64,000 nucleotides of DNA from Ophiura sarsii (lineage: Eukaryota > Echinodermata > Ophiuroidea > Amphilepidida > Ophiuridae), in NCBI GenBank assembly GCA_035610835.1, contig CM069449.1, positions 14,146,531-14,210,530 on the forward strand, given 5' to 3'. This document shows positions 45,273 to 55,969 of the stretch, piece after piece. The position numbers were made by a program, and so were the translations under genes. The notes beneath the pieces are model-generated. The model saw only the letters and a program-made list of their open reading frames with translations, was not told the DNA's origin and did not search any database. Each line of letters starts with the position of its first letter. The stretch's first letter is position 1.

Positions 45273-45875
45273 TACAGGGTGTCTCAACAAAAGTGAAAAA
45301 AAAACCCCGGAATGTTGGTAAGCCCTATTGGTCCTCTATCAAATACACTTTATCCCATTGAATTGCACCACCTAACTACCGAGATATGGTCAATTCGGTA
45401 ACAAGCGTGCGAATCCCACTTTGGTCACTTTTGAACAAGAAAATGGCTTTCAACTGTTAAAACCTGCCTTATGATTCCGATGATGATTTTAGGATTTGTC
45501 AATGTATTGTTTAAAATTCAAATATTTTATGGTAAACATATCATGGATAATATGGATGAAAATATGTTGTTTGTTCAAATTAAACTAACTACCAACATTA
45601 AGTAGGTAGATTTTTATTGATAACGTTCAATTACACACTGAATGACGATTCTAATAAAAGAGCTCTCTTCACACAAAAAGTGACCAAAGGTGAATTTGAA
45701 TATGCCCGAGTAGATTGGCCATAATTTGATAACGGAAGCTCTAAAATGGATAGGAAAAATAATCTTATAGATTGCTGAACATGATTACTAGTATTTCGCA
45801 AACAATGTTTATATTTTTCCTTTTCAAAAAAAATCGTGTTACACATGGGGCACTTAGTTTTTTAGACACCCTGTA
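45273..45875. mobile_element. TIR element, TACAGGGTGTCT ends
   Basis: 603 bp with TACAGGGTGTCT and AGACACCCTGTA ends. Related in its ends to 43681-44480. No transposase frame. Confidence 0.75.
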
Positions 45876-45944
45876 TACCACACCACTAACCATGATAGTG
45901 AGGCCATGTCAAAGATAGACAGGATGTAATGTTCTGCAATCAAG

Positions 45945-46700
45945 AATATTAAATTATATCAGAACTAACTAATCTTCCAAACTGATAAGAGTGAAGTCAA
46001 GAAAAAAACAAAGTTTAGCGTTCCCACCTCTTCCTTTTGTAAGAGTATTCAATAATCGTTATTGTAATTCAGTCGTAACTTTAACAATAATTTCATATGT
46101 CACATTAAAATGAACCAAAACGCCATCCCAACACTTTGTCTACTGAACCCGAGTTAAAAAAAACCAAACACATGTTTAGCGTCTTCTCTCGCTTCCTTTT
46201 TATATATTCTTTCATTCATTTTATTGAATATTTCAGACTTTAAAATAATAATTTCGTTTGTCACATGAAAATGAACCAAAACGTCATCCCTACACTTTGT
46301 CTATGTATCTGAAGCCGAGTCAAAAAAAAGAGAAGAAACATATGTTTAGCGACTCCGCTAGTTTCCTTTTTTAAAGATTCTTTCGTTCATTTTATTGTAG
46401 GCATTTCAGATGTAGGCCTAGGCCTTACTTTAAACAAAATAATGTCGATTGTCACATTAAAATGAACAAAATGCCAGTCACAATAGTTTGTCTAAATGTG
46501 TCTAATAACTAAGCTTAACCGTGTTAACTCTGCATGATTTAAAGAGAGAAGCCGAGTAAAGAAAAGAAGGAAAATATTTGAAAGCCTTTTTCTTTCTTTG
46601 TATTGTAACATTACAGTTGTAACTTATTTCGATTTTATTTGTCACATTAAAATGAACCAAAATGCCACCACAATATTTGTTATTGATTATAAAAGCGAGG
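45945..46700. repeat. Diverged tandem repeat, 160-190 bp units, about four copies
   Basis: GTCACATTAAAATGAACCAA-type sequence recurs at about 46100, 46262, 46452 and 46640. Each is preceded by a TTTAGCG...TTCCTTTT and TTCATTTTATTG block. Confidence 0.85.
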
Positions 46701-46759
46701 CCTTTAACGCCTATGACCAGACGACGATGTCACGCGAATCCTACATTTTGAATTCGTAT

Positions 46760-46993
46760 TAGAATAACACGTAATCGCGAATGTTAATCTTATCATTTTG
46801 AAAAATTCATCATAATTAGAAGATTTTTTTTCCAATCCAAAACCGTTGGAGTTGGCTAACCAACTCCATTGTAAATGCTATTTTTAAAATTATTTTCATC
46901 GTTAACCGGGCGACGACTGTTAAAAAATATTTCAAAATGGCGCACTCCCGTTGCCATATTGGAATGACCCACTGATCACCGTAACAGCGCCCT
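46760..46993. repeat. Dispersed repeat, copy 2, with internal insertion
   Basis: Same family as 11050-11195. It carries an extra segment of about 65 bp (46825-46895) containing the small hairpin TTGGAGTTGGCTAACCAACT, absent from copy 1. Confidence 0.7.
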
Positions 46994-48011
46994 CAACCCA
47001 AAGCAGCACAGGTCAGAAGAGGTCATTGTAATGTGGGGAAGTGTGTAGACCATGATAAGACATGAACGTGTCCAACGTCAGTAAAATCACTATTGGTTTT
47101 GAAAAATGAAAAAAATCTCAAATATTTTAATATTTGAGATTTTTTTAAATTCAAAGACTTGTGCAACCACGATAGGTCAATTATTGCGTACGTGTTGTTT
47201 TGAGAGAAATTAGACAAATCAATACATCGCGGCGTGCTGATATTGATGTGGATAGTGTATCGTTCTTTATGACAAATCAACACTTAGTTTTCAAGAGTTA
47301 GAATTATTCAAATGGTGTATAGATAAAGCGTTAGGGGTCTGCTTTTACTGCTCAGAAAATTGACATACATGTACTTGAAATTGGGGTCAAAGTTGATAAC
47401 TGTTTGAGACCTTGTATGAACCTTTCTGCTAATTTAGTATGTGATTTCCTGGCATAGTCAACTTACTTCTGAATAAAGAGACAGATCACTATTTTCTTAT
47501 TTCTAGATGTATTTTCCCCACTTTATTACATACATGTAGCCCAAAGGCCAAACTGCATCTTCTATATGATTTGACATCTGTTTTGTGTATATAAATATAC
47601 AAATATCAAAACAAGCAAAGAAACAAACAAAAATGGGTTTGGGTGAAAGAGTAATGTTAACTTCTCGTATAAACAAAAGATAATCGATACTTGGAATTTT
47701 CTGTTGTTAATGACTGCCTTTATCAGCAGACACGTGTCTGAACTCAACACACACACCCCTACTTACAAGACACCCTCCTCACACACCCACATCTCAAAAT
47801 CATGTGTACCATGAAAATGAACCTACATGTAGGCCTATACAACAAAATCTCCTTCGTACACAAATGTTGTTATATTTAATTTCATCAGTATGCCCATCTG
47901 TGTGCATTTTGGTCTAACATCTTTTTACGCCTACAATTAAATGTATACAAATTATCGTTAAAATGCACCTTTTCAAATAAATAAAGTAAGAAAAGTCTCA
48001 TTGTAAATGTT
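46994..48011. other. Intergenic stretch without a supported gene
   Basis: Open frames are short and lack family matches. About 47160-47260 resembles 13495-13570 (GAGAAATTAGACAAATCAAT and GCTGATATTGATGTG), a dispersed repeat. Confidence 0.5.
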
Positions 48012-49614
48012 AACACTTTCCATGCAGCAGGCGTTTCTACAGACGGCAAACCAAAAGTTCACAATACGTTAAAAAATGTCAAAATTATTGAATTTCATTA
48101 CCATATTTGGAATCACCATGACAAATGCATTGCAATAGGTACAACCATGGTACAATATTGGATGACTTGAGGGCGATACAGTGAAAATTGGTTAAGCCTT
48201 GAAAAAAAAATCGGACGAGCGGGAGGCGAGTCTGATTTTTTTTTCAAGGCGAAACCAATTTTCACTGTATCGCCCGAAAAAAAGGAATCCAATATTTACA
48301 TTATTATGTTTTGAGAATCTGACTCTAATTAAAGATGGGACATCTATGCTTGTTAAATAAATGCACATTAATTGATATGAAATAGGATAGCCATCCATTT
48401 GTCAAAATGTAGTATAGGCTAGGCCATGTAGGCCTAGGTCACGCTAGCATCATATCATCAACTAGGGCTCTCTTTTAAATTCAAAGTGGGGTGACTGTTG
48501 CAGTTTTGCATCTGTGTTACATTGCAATATACCTCCAAAGTAACGCTAATGCATCTATAAATAAGACACTGGTTCATTTTGAATGGTAAATCGTGAGCCT
48601 AGTCCTAGGCCTGCACACATGAGAAATAAGCTTATTTAGGGTGTATTTTCGTCTGGAATTTCAACAAGAAAACTGTAAAAATGCTATCAAAATATGTTTT
48701 AAATGAATAACTATATCATTGCTATTTGATTTTTTCATTGGAATGCGTAAACATCATGGAAATATTGAGGGAATTTAGGTTTATAAAGGCCAGCACAAAA
48801 ATCGGAAATAAAAATAAGAAGCTTTACTTTTTAGGCCTAGCTAGTAAAAAGGATATAAATTCTCCTAGTTTTAAACCCACTATAAAAAGACCAAAAGTAC
48901 AACATTTTTAGCCAAAGAGTATTTCACACTGTTTGCATTAATTTACCTTGTCCATGTTTATTGTATTTACTCTTTTCATGAGTAATTCTGATGGAACCTC
49001 AGCTCCACACAAAATGTACCACAGGTGTCGGCCATCTTGTTTGTTGTTTACTGTTTTCAGTTCAGGATGTTAATTTGGATTGTTCCATTGAGTTAAATAG
49101 GGGGTTATATTATAGTGACGGTAGGGGCTAATTGACTAGTAAAGAAGATAGTTTTTCAACATGTTTCCCATCCAAAAATAACAAAATTATCATTCTATTC
49201 TCTTGTTAAAATTTATATTAATCATTATATTTTGTTTCTTTATAGAAAATACACAAATATGTCAATTATTTATCCAGCGTCAGTTATGAAAAGTTTTAAC
49301 TAAAAATTACAGTTTCAAACCCTTCAAATGTATGGGTCAATCCAGCAAAAACATTGAACCAATCAAAAGCTCTTATTCCAAACTGTCCGATACAGTAAAA
49401 AAATCGGATGACCGATTTTTTTATTTAAAAAAACAGTCCAATACTTGATTAACTCGAGTTCAAAGCGCTGTGTAAATGAATGGACGGAAGATTCTCAAAA
49501 CATAATAATGCCCAATATTGGTTCAGAAATGGTAATATCGATCTTGAAAGTAGGGAAAGGTTCCTGAAAAATCTTTTTTGTGTTTGGTAAAACTAATAGC
49601 CGTGTGGAAAGTAA
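48012..49614. mobile_element. TIR element, ACACTTTCCATG family, split by a 1.35-kb insertion
   Basis: The left half (48012-48160) and the right half (49510-49614) together equal the copy at 30550-30760. Both halves end at CAATATTGG, which fits a short target duplication. The insertion has inner inverted repeats CATTATTATGTTTTGAGAAT at about 48298-48318 and its inverse near 49490-49510. It carries no open frame I recognise. Confidence 0.7.
48171..48275. repeat. 105-bp near-perfect palindrome
   Basis: Arms start GGGCGATACAGTGAAAATTG and close on CGATACAGTG's inverse at 48257-48275, with a short GC-rich centre. It lies at the left edge of the insertion in the split element. A diverged relative of the arm (CCGATACAGTAAAAAAATCG) is at the right edge near 49390. 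Confidence 0.9.
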
Positions 49615-50444
49615 CATTTCACTGAAAAATATTTGTAAAAAAAGTAATAGACGGTATTCATAATTGGCGCATTTACGTCAACAGAGGGTTTGAATTCTAA
49701 CTCAGCATGCTCAGAGCAATTAGTGCACCGATAAACATTACAATCTCGTACATTTACTGCAATGTAATGAACTGTGAAGTTCTACATTTTCCTAGATACA
49801 TGTATGTGCCGGTTACCAGCAAACATTTCATTTCAAACTAGTGGAATAGATAGTTTATACGTTCAAGTTTATTTCACGAATGTTATAAGGTCAAATATTG
49901 AACAGCTCAGATGTATGAAGGCTTTTTTAGGATTGTCTCGGCTACATTGCTGGCCTCGTTTTCGGAGCACTAATTGCTCTGAGCATGCTCGGTTGGATAG
50001 AACGGCCCTCTTTTGTCGTAATTGCGCCAATTTGAGTAAAGTCTAAAGGACAAAAATTGCTTTTTCATCATGCAAATTTGTATGTAATAAAGGTGCAAAT
50101 TATATATTTCTTTAAAACTACCAGAAACTGATATATGAGTTTCATGATTACAGCTATACTATTTCTGCAAAAGTCTGTATACTTATTCTGTAAGATATAA
50201 AAAGCACATTGTATTTAGAATGATATTATGACCTATTTCGAGTTTCGCTTTTGTTTTACCAAATAATTGTGTGAATATCATTGAATCATTCCAACTACAG
50301 TCATCAAAAGAGTTACTTGAACAGTAGGCCTATTACTCCTACTTGAAAATGTCAAATTATTAAGTTGTTGAGGAATTTCCCCTCTTTCATTCCGAAGTCC
50401 CAAAGTAAAATGTTTTGATTCTTCACAGTTACCGACAAAACAAT

Positions 50445-50535
50445 TAAGTTTAATAATAATAATAATAATACACGGCATTTATATAGTGCTTTTTACATAC
50501 ATCCATCTCAAAGCGTTTTACAATTTTATTCCTAG
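50445..50535 (-). mobile_element. 3' end of a SINE/LINE-type retroposon
   Basis: An AAT repeat, then CGGCATTTATATAGTGCTTT and a following CTCAAAGCG motif. This resembles the shared 3' end of tRNA-SINEs and their partner LINEs (compare GGCGCTATATAAAT in copy A). Only the end is recognisable. Confidence 0.4.
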
Positions 50536-50806
50536 GATAGTCAGAACCACGATTGCAGCCTATAATGGCGCAGGGTCATATCAGTACAACGACAGTTTGA
50601 CAGAGGGCAACTCTCGATCAAACTCATTTACTTAGAAGTGGTGTGGATGCTGTTTGCATTCCTCTGTCATTACGCCCGGAAGATGAGCCAATGAGAGGCT
50701 GTTATCTAGGTCCTATATTTTGTTTGTTCTACCACCAGTGCCCATTTAATTTATTTCAATCTGATAAAAAATTGTGCAAGCGAATCACTCACACGTCGCG
50801 TAACCA

Positions 50807-51284
50807 TACGAGGGGTATCAAAAAGTTCTTGAAATCAGCCAGAAGTGTAGGAGCTATATCGATGAAATGTTGTCAGTGTATTCAATTATAATGGTCCAAT
50901 AACTGATTCTTGTAGGACGCCTTCCAGAAGAATATTAGGCTCAGATTTTTTTTTAAATGTTGTCATTTGTCACTCGTCTTAAGGTCTTAATTTATCTCTG
51001 TAAATGACAACATTTCTAAACCTCATACTCCTCTGGAAGGCTACCCACAAGGATCAGTTTTTGGACCATTATCGTTTACCATGTACACATCACCGTTGGA
51101 AGACGTCATTGATTTACATGGCCTTGGCATCTAGCGCCACCTGTATAAAAAGTTAACATTCTTATGAGACCATTTTTGCACCATAATGTTTTAAGGACCA
51201 GTGATTACACAGACAAAATTTCATCGATATAGGCTAGCTCCTTCACTTCTGGGTGATTTCAAGAACTTGTTGATACCCCTTGTA
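50807..51284. mobile_element. Mariner-like TIR element with RT fragment in both arms
   Basis: TIRs begin TACGAGGGGTATCAAAAAGT at the left and the right end is the inverse (GATACCCCTTGTA), with TA at both outer ends. That fits a Tc1/mariner-type element of 478 bp. No transposase frame is seen. Inside, 51030-51130 encodes GYPQGSVFGPLSFTMYTSPL, the RT motif GVPQGS..GP.LF..Y. An inverted, shorter copy lies at about 50885-50935. Confidence 0.7.
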
Positions 51285-52019
51285 CCATGTGTACTGCGTT
51301 GTAAAAATATGTCATGCGTTTGCCGTTTGTGGCATTACGCGAATTGTTTTGGTGATCGAACTTGATGTACACGGGTACACGGGTGACTAATGTTTACGCC
51401 AAGGTATTTGGTTGTCCGTTAGTACGTATCGCATATATTCATGAGGTTTTAACTCAAATTAAACTATAATTTGATATTTTTAAGTGGGATTAGGGGAATA
51501 TGGGGCAACTGGTCCTATGGGGCAAGTGGTCCGAAATGAAGGATTTTGTAATTGTAGGCCTACGGGCATACTGGTACATGAATGATATTGTCATAGCAAT
51601 TCCATAAATATTAACACGAGCTTTAATCTTATATATCATGAAATATGCTTTACCGGACCAGTTGCCCCATCCTCCCCTATACTTTTTGAGTTATAATAAG
51701 CACATCTATTACCCGGTAAGGTACTCTTTTTGATGACTGTATATCACATATATAACTAAATTATTCCATATAAAACTATTGGAGTTAGAAATCAACTCCA
51801 GTCTAAATATTATTAGAGCGCACCATTTTATATCCAGGGGGCGCATGGAAGTGTGGGTCGGACAGAATTTGTTGTTTTGGCCGCCAGAGGCGGCGACATC
51901 TTTTTTTTCGCCCTCCAAGGCGGATTTTTTTTTCTTCTCCATTTTTAATAATGTTTTCCTTTATTTTGAGTTGGGTGGGGCAGATTTTTTTTTTTTACTC
52001 ATCAGTGGGTGAAGTTGGT
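51285..52019. other. Stretch 3' of the LRR-GPCR gene
   Basis: No gene seen. A GGGGCAACTGGTCC / GGACCAGTTGCCCC inverted pair at about 51500 and 51656 may mark a small TIR element. T-runs at 51900-51998 probably fall in the GPCR 3' region. Confidence 0.45.
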
Positions 52020-52025
52020 TTTATT
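52020..52025 (-). promoter_or_regulatory. Candidate poly(A) signal for the LRR-GPCR gene
   Basis: AATAAA on the minus strand, 21 bp past the stop codon. Another lies at 51960-51965. Both are plausible; the second has more room for a 3'UTR. Confidence 0.35.
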
Positions 52026-52045
52026 TGACTGGATAGTGGGTCAAG

Positions 52046-55000
52046 TTATTTTCTCTTCAAAAAACGGGCATTTCGTTTATCTTTTATTTTTTCAATATGA
52101 TCAGATATGTATCCAGAAAGTGTGTATAAAAATGGGTTGATAGAGGAATTGATGGGTAGAATAAGGCCTACTGTCCATACATACATCTCTGGGGAAACTT
52201 GTAAAACGTTGCACTGAGCAAGAATACACACAACACATAACGGTACCCAACAACAGAAATCTGTAAAGACTATCGCAAACATCTTTCCAGCCATGCGCAA
52301 TTCTTCGCTTCGAGCTTGCGTTCTAGCTGATTTTTTTGCTGATTTGATGGCACTGATGAAAATTTGGATGTAGCAAAATGCTACTATGATAAAACAGAAG
52401 AGATTCACTCCAATAAATATCACAATGGATAGATAAGTGGCCAGCTCGCTCCCGATATGTGTTGAAATTACATATGAGACATTTCCAGCATCGTTTGCAA
52501 AGTCAACTTCCCCCAATTCTACTACCAGATAATAATTGTGATTTTCAATCTTTAAATCGGTCAATTCAGCATCATAAGTGTGTATTTCTGATGATTTGCT
52601 TATGAGTGTTGATATGTATCGTCTTACCATTGGAATTCCTATGCAGACTTCAGAAATACTGAATATATCATTTTGGTAATCTGACAAGAGAATCGGTGTG
52701 ACACTTATCAATAAGGCAAATAGCCAAGCTAGTGTGATACAAATGTAAGTAGATTTTGTGCCTAAGCGGCGGCTACTAAATGGATATTTTACTCCAAGAA
52801 AACGATCAATAGAGATCAGCACAATAAATAATACAGATCCCTCACTCGATAACATTGATAAAATGCCTGTAAATTTGCAGACAAATCCTTTTCTCCACGA
52901 ATGAGAATATGATGGGAAAAATCCAGTGTAATATGCATCACCACTTGCTAATAGTAACATGCTGATACCCATGAGTAAATCAGACAATGAAAGCTGTGAT
53001 ATGAGCAAAGTTTGAACTTTGTTTGTTTGTCTTGCGGATATACGGGCATAAATTGCAACTCCATTGAACAAAACGGCAGATAATCCAATAACCCATATGC
53101 ATGTTCTAAGCCCAACATCTGAAAGCATTCTTTTGCATGTCAGATATTCTGGTCGTGGTTCCATAGAAATACATTGTGGTTCGTTAGTCTTAATGAAACA
53201 ACACGTTGAAAATCTGTCCACTAAAATGGTAAGATTTTGTGAACCTTTGAAAGAATCAGATGTTACTTGAAACATTTCATTCCCTCTCAGGTCAACTGTT
53301 TGAAGACTGGTTTTATCACTAAAAATGCCAGGGTCAATCAATTGGATGGAGTTATTGGAGATATTTATAACTTTGATTTGGTATAAATCTTGTAAAAAAT
53401 ACCCTGATAAAATCCTGAGTTTATTATTGGAAATATCTAAATTTGTCAAATTATCCAATCCTGCTATTGAATAATTTTCAGCATCTTTAATAACATTATT
53501 ATGCAATTTCAGACTGAGAAGGTTTTTCTGATTCTGAAATAATCCACTTTGCAAGTTGGTTAATACGTTTTGGCTTAGATCCAGTATTATCAATTTGTCC
53601 ATTTGAAAAAAGATTTCAGAGGGTAGTTCTATCAATCTATTTTTTTGAATGAATAGAACTTCCAAGCTTTTTAATCCTGTAAAGGAGTCTGGTTCAATTC
53701 TGGTCAATTTGTTATGACCGAGATCCAATATTTTAAGTTTGACTACTGTACTGAAAAGGGGCGGTGAAGACAACATATTTCCACTGATATTGAGGTATAG
53801 CAATTGAGTTAAGTATTTGAATGTATCAACAGGAATGTATTTCACATTATTTTCAGACAAATCTATAATTTCAAGTCTGGTTGTAGTCTGAAATACAGCA
53901 CGGCATAATCTAGAAATGTTATTATGGCTTACATCAATCATTTGCAATTCTGTGAGGGAAATGAAAATGGTGGATGTGATTGATTTGTTATTACTGCAAC
54001 TGTGGTCAAGATCACGAAGGTCATTGTTACCCAGTTCAAGTACAATTAATGAAGAAATGTCCGTTGGCAATAAAACCAATCTATTATTAGTCAGGTTGAG
54101 ATAAAACAATGAATGGACAGAGTCAAATATACCAGCTGGGAGGGTGGACAGGTCATTGTCATTCAGGTAGAGGGAATACAATCCACCCAAAGAGTCAAAT
54201 ATACCAGCTGGGAGGGTGGACAGGTCATTGTCATTCAGGGAGAGGAAATGCAAATAACGCAAACCGTCAAATACATCAGCTGGGAGTGTGGACAGGTCAT
54301 TGTCATTCAGGTAGAGGACATTCAAATAACGCAAACCGTCAAATACATCAGCTGGGAGTGTGGACAGGTCATTGTCATTCAGGTAGAGGACATGCAAATA
54401 ACGCAAACCGTCAAATACATCAGCTGGGAGTGTGGACAGGTCATTGTCATTCAGGTAGAGGTGATTCAATCTACCCAAAGAGTCAAATACATCCGCTGGT
54501 AGTGTGGACAGGTCATTGCTATTCAGGTAGAGCACAACATTCAATCCATCCAAAAAATCAAATATACCAGCTGGGAGTGTGGACAGGTCATTGTCATTCA
54601 GGTAGAGGTAATACAATCTACCCAAAGAGTCGAATATACCAGCTGGGAGTGTGGACAGGTCATTGTCATTCAGGATCAGGAATTCCAATCCACCCAAAGA
54701 ATCAAATACACCAGCTGGGAGTGTTGACAGGTCATTGTCATTCAGGGAGAGGTAAATCAATCTAACCAAAGAGTCGAATGCATTCTGTTGTACTGTGTCT
54801 AAACCAGTATTTTCAAATGACAATGCCTCGATATTTTGTTGATATACTATTAAATAGGCACTGGTACTGATCAATGTGTTATCATGGCATGTTGATTGCC
54901 ATATTCTGTAGCCTAGGCTGCATGAACATAATGCAGGACATTTTGCTGAATATCTAGTAATTGTCACTGTTTTGTATCGAAAATAGGTATAGAATATTTC

Positions 55001-55777
55001 TGTATGCATTTTATATTTAACTTGATCAGCATAACTAGTCAAACTACACTGTGCCATACTTGTACCATTTTTCACCTGCTGTACTGGAATAGGGTGTGTT
55101 TGAGAACAATTATCTGAATTCTGAATATTGGTAGCATGGATATCCAGCATAAATTCAGTATTAAGGAAGTGTAATCTGAATTTGTTTCCCTGGATTTTGG
55201 CCATACAAGGGGCATCATTGATTTCAACTAACACATTGTTAGGATTTGGACAATCGGTGTGTTGTCGTTCTAATATTTCAACATAGAAATATGTGAATGC
55301 GTTACTCATCATACCAGAATCAAACAGTTGGACTGATATTCCTGTGTGTTTGTGTACAGTAATATCTGTTTGGCAATGTGTGTTACTAGTAAATGTATCT
55401 AATTGAACATGACCAGTTACATTCAGAACATCACTAGTGTCGTATTGGTTACATGCATCGATCCTAATTGGTGAGAACAATGTCATAGGAGTGTCAGTTG
55501 ACTTTGAATTGGAATCATAATGGCCATTTGGTGAAATTGTTTCGGATGTTGATGTTGATAGGAGATCGGATGTCTGGATATCATAAGTCGATTTTGTAAT
55601 TAAATCAGTTGTTTCATTTTGTGATTCCTGTCTTGAATCTGTGCTGTTGGGGATCAAATCGCAGTTTGCAATCAATGCCATAACCAATAGAACCAGGATA
55701 GTTGGTTTGATGGCCTGAAGTAAGACAAGAATTTCAAGACTTGTACGCTTCACCCTCATACAGATATGACCTGCCAT
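52046..55777 (-). CDS. Leucine-rich-repeat GPCR (GRL101 / relaxin-receptor type)
   Basis: Intronless open frame of 1,243 residues. The ATG at 55777 is chosen because it sits in a strong context (A at -3, G at +4); a second ATG is at 55759. The N-terminus has a hydrophobic signal segment (LVLLQAIKPTILVLLVMALI), then a Ser/Thr-rich stretch and a Cys-containing region that looks CUB-like. An LRR N-cap follows (CPALCSC), then about 21 LRRs. The first ten are dominated by LSTLP-type cassettes and the later ones are divergent. A Cys-rich C-cap leads to seven TM helices: TM1 near residue 892, DRF after TM3 near residue 991, FTDFCCWVP in TM6, NPFLY in TM7 near residue 1213, and a short basic tail. 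Family knowledge places this with LRR GPCRs of the Lymnaea GRL101 / type-C LGR group, which couple peptide or unknown ligands to G proteins. No LDL-A module is seen. The ligand is unknown. Confidence 0.88.
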   Translation of the reverse strand: MAGHICMRVKRTSLEILVLLQAIKPTILVLLVMALIANCDLIPNSTDSRQESQNETTDLITKSTYDIQTSDLLSTSTSETISPNGHYDSNSKSTDTPMTLFSPIRIDACNQYDTSDVLNVTGHVQLDTFTSNTHCQTDITVHKHTGISVQLFDSGMMSNAFTYFYVEILERQHTDCPNPNNVLVEINDAPCMAKIQGNKFRLHFLNTEFMLDIHATNIQNSDNCSQTHPIPVQQVKNGTSMAQCSLTSYADQVKYKMHTEIFYTYFRYKTVTITRYSAKCPALCSCSLGYRIWQSTCHDNTLISTSAYLIVYQQNIEALSFENTGLDTVQQNAFDSLVRLIYLSLNDNDLSTLPAGVFDSLGGLEFLILNDNDLSTLPAGIFDSLGRLYYLYLNDNDLSTLPAGIFDFLDGLNVVLYLNSNDLSTLPADVFDSLGRLNHLYLNDNDLSTLPADVFDGLRYLHVLYLNDNDLSTLPADVFDGLRYLNVLYLNDNDLSTLPADVFDGLRYLHFLSLNDNDLSTLPAGIFDSLGGLYSLYLNDNDLSTLPAGIFDSVHSLFYLNLTNNRLVLLPTDISSLIVLELGNNDLRDLDHSCSNNKSITSTIFISLTELQMIDVSHNNISRLCRAVFQTTTRLEIIDLSENNVKYIPVDTFKYLTQLLYLNISGNMLSSPPLFSTVVKLKILDLGHNKLTRIEPDSFTGLKSLEVLFIQKNRLIELPSEIFFQMDKLIILDLSQNVLTNLQSGLFQNQKNLLSLKLHNNVIKDAENYSIAGLDNLTNLDISNNKLRILSGYFLQDLYQIKVINISNNSIQLIDPGIFSDKTSLQTVDLRGNEMFQVTSDSFKGSQNLTILVDRFSTCCFIKTNEPQCISMEPRPEYLTCKRMLSDVGLRTCIWVIGLSAVLFNGVAIYARISARQTNKVQTLLISQLSLSDLLMGISMLLLASGDAYYTGFFPSYSHSWRKGFVCKFTGILSMLSSEGSVLFIVLISIDRFLGVKYPFSSRRLGTKSTYICITLAWLFALLISVTPILLSDYQNDIFSISEVCIGIPMVRRYISTLISKSSEIHTYDAELTDLKIENHNYYLVVELGEVDFANDAGNVSYVISTHIGSELATYLSIVIFIGVNLFCFIIVAFCYIQIFISAIKSAKKSARTQARSEELRMAGKMFAIVFTDFCCWVPLCVVCILAQCNVLQVSPEMYVWTVGLILPINSSINPFLYTLSGYISDHIEKIKDKRNARFLKRK
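54110..54785 (-). repeat. In-frame 72-bp LRR cassette array inside the GPCR gene
   Basis: Nine consecutive units encode LSTLPA(G/D)(I/V)FD followed by a variable segment and LYLNDND. Units are 72 bp (24 residues), except one near 54490-54560 with an extra codon (75 bp). Three neighbouring units sharing VFDGLRYL differ in only a few bases. Differences concentrate in the short segment between FD and the next LNDND. The array makes the + strand open as well over 54109-54765, which is a by-product. Confidence 0.9.
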
Positions 55778-55969
55778 CTTTTGACTAGGAATCACAGAAT
55801 GACCCCAAAAAGCTGATCTATGCAACCAGAGGAAATATCTCAGAGTTGTGTTATCAACTTATTTGCTGGTTTATAATAATGTTGTACCTTATAGTGATCC
55901 CATCCAAGTGATAGTGTCGAAATGAAATACAATGCTTCTATTATAGACCTTTACTATATTAGTCTGTCT

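Noticed and set aside
54109..54765. 218-codon open frame on the + strand with a repeating protein
   Set aside because: It is the antisense of the 72-bp LRR cassettes. Its repeat pattern is fully explained by the GPCR gene on the other strand.
55777..55825. Upstream extension of the GPCR frame to 55825
   Set aside because: The first codon there is TTG, not ATG. The ATG at 55777 has a strong context and is followed by a signal-like segment.
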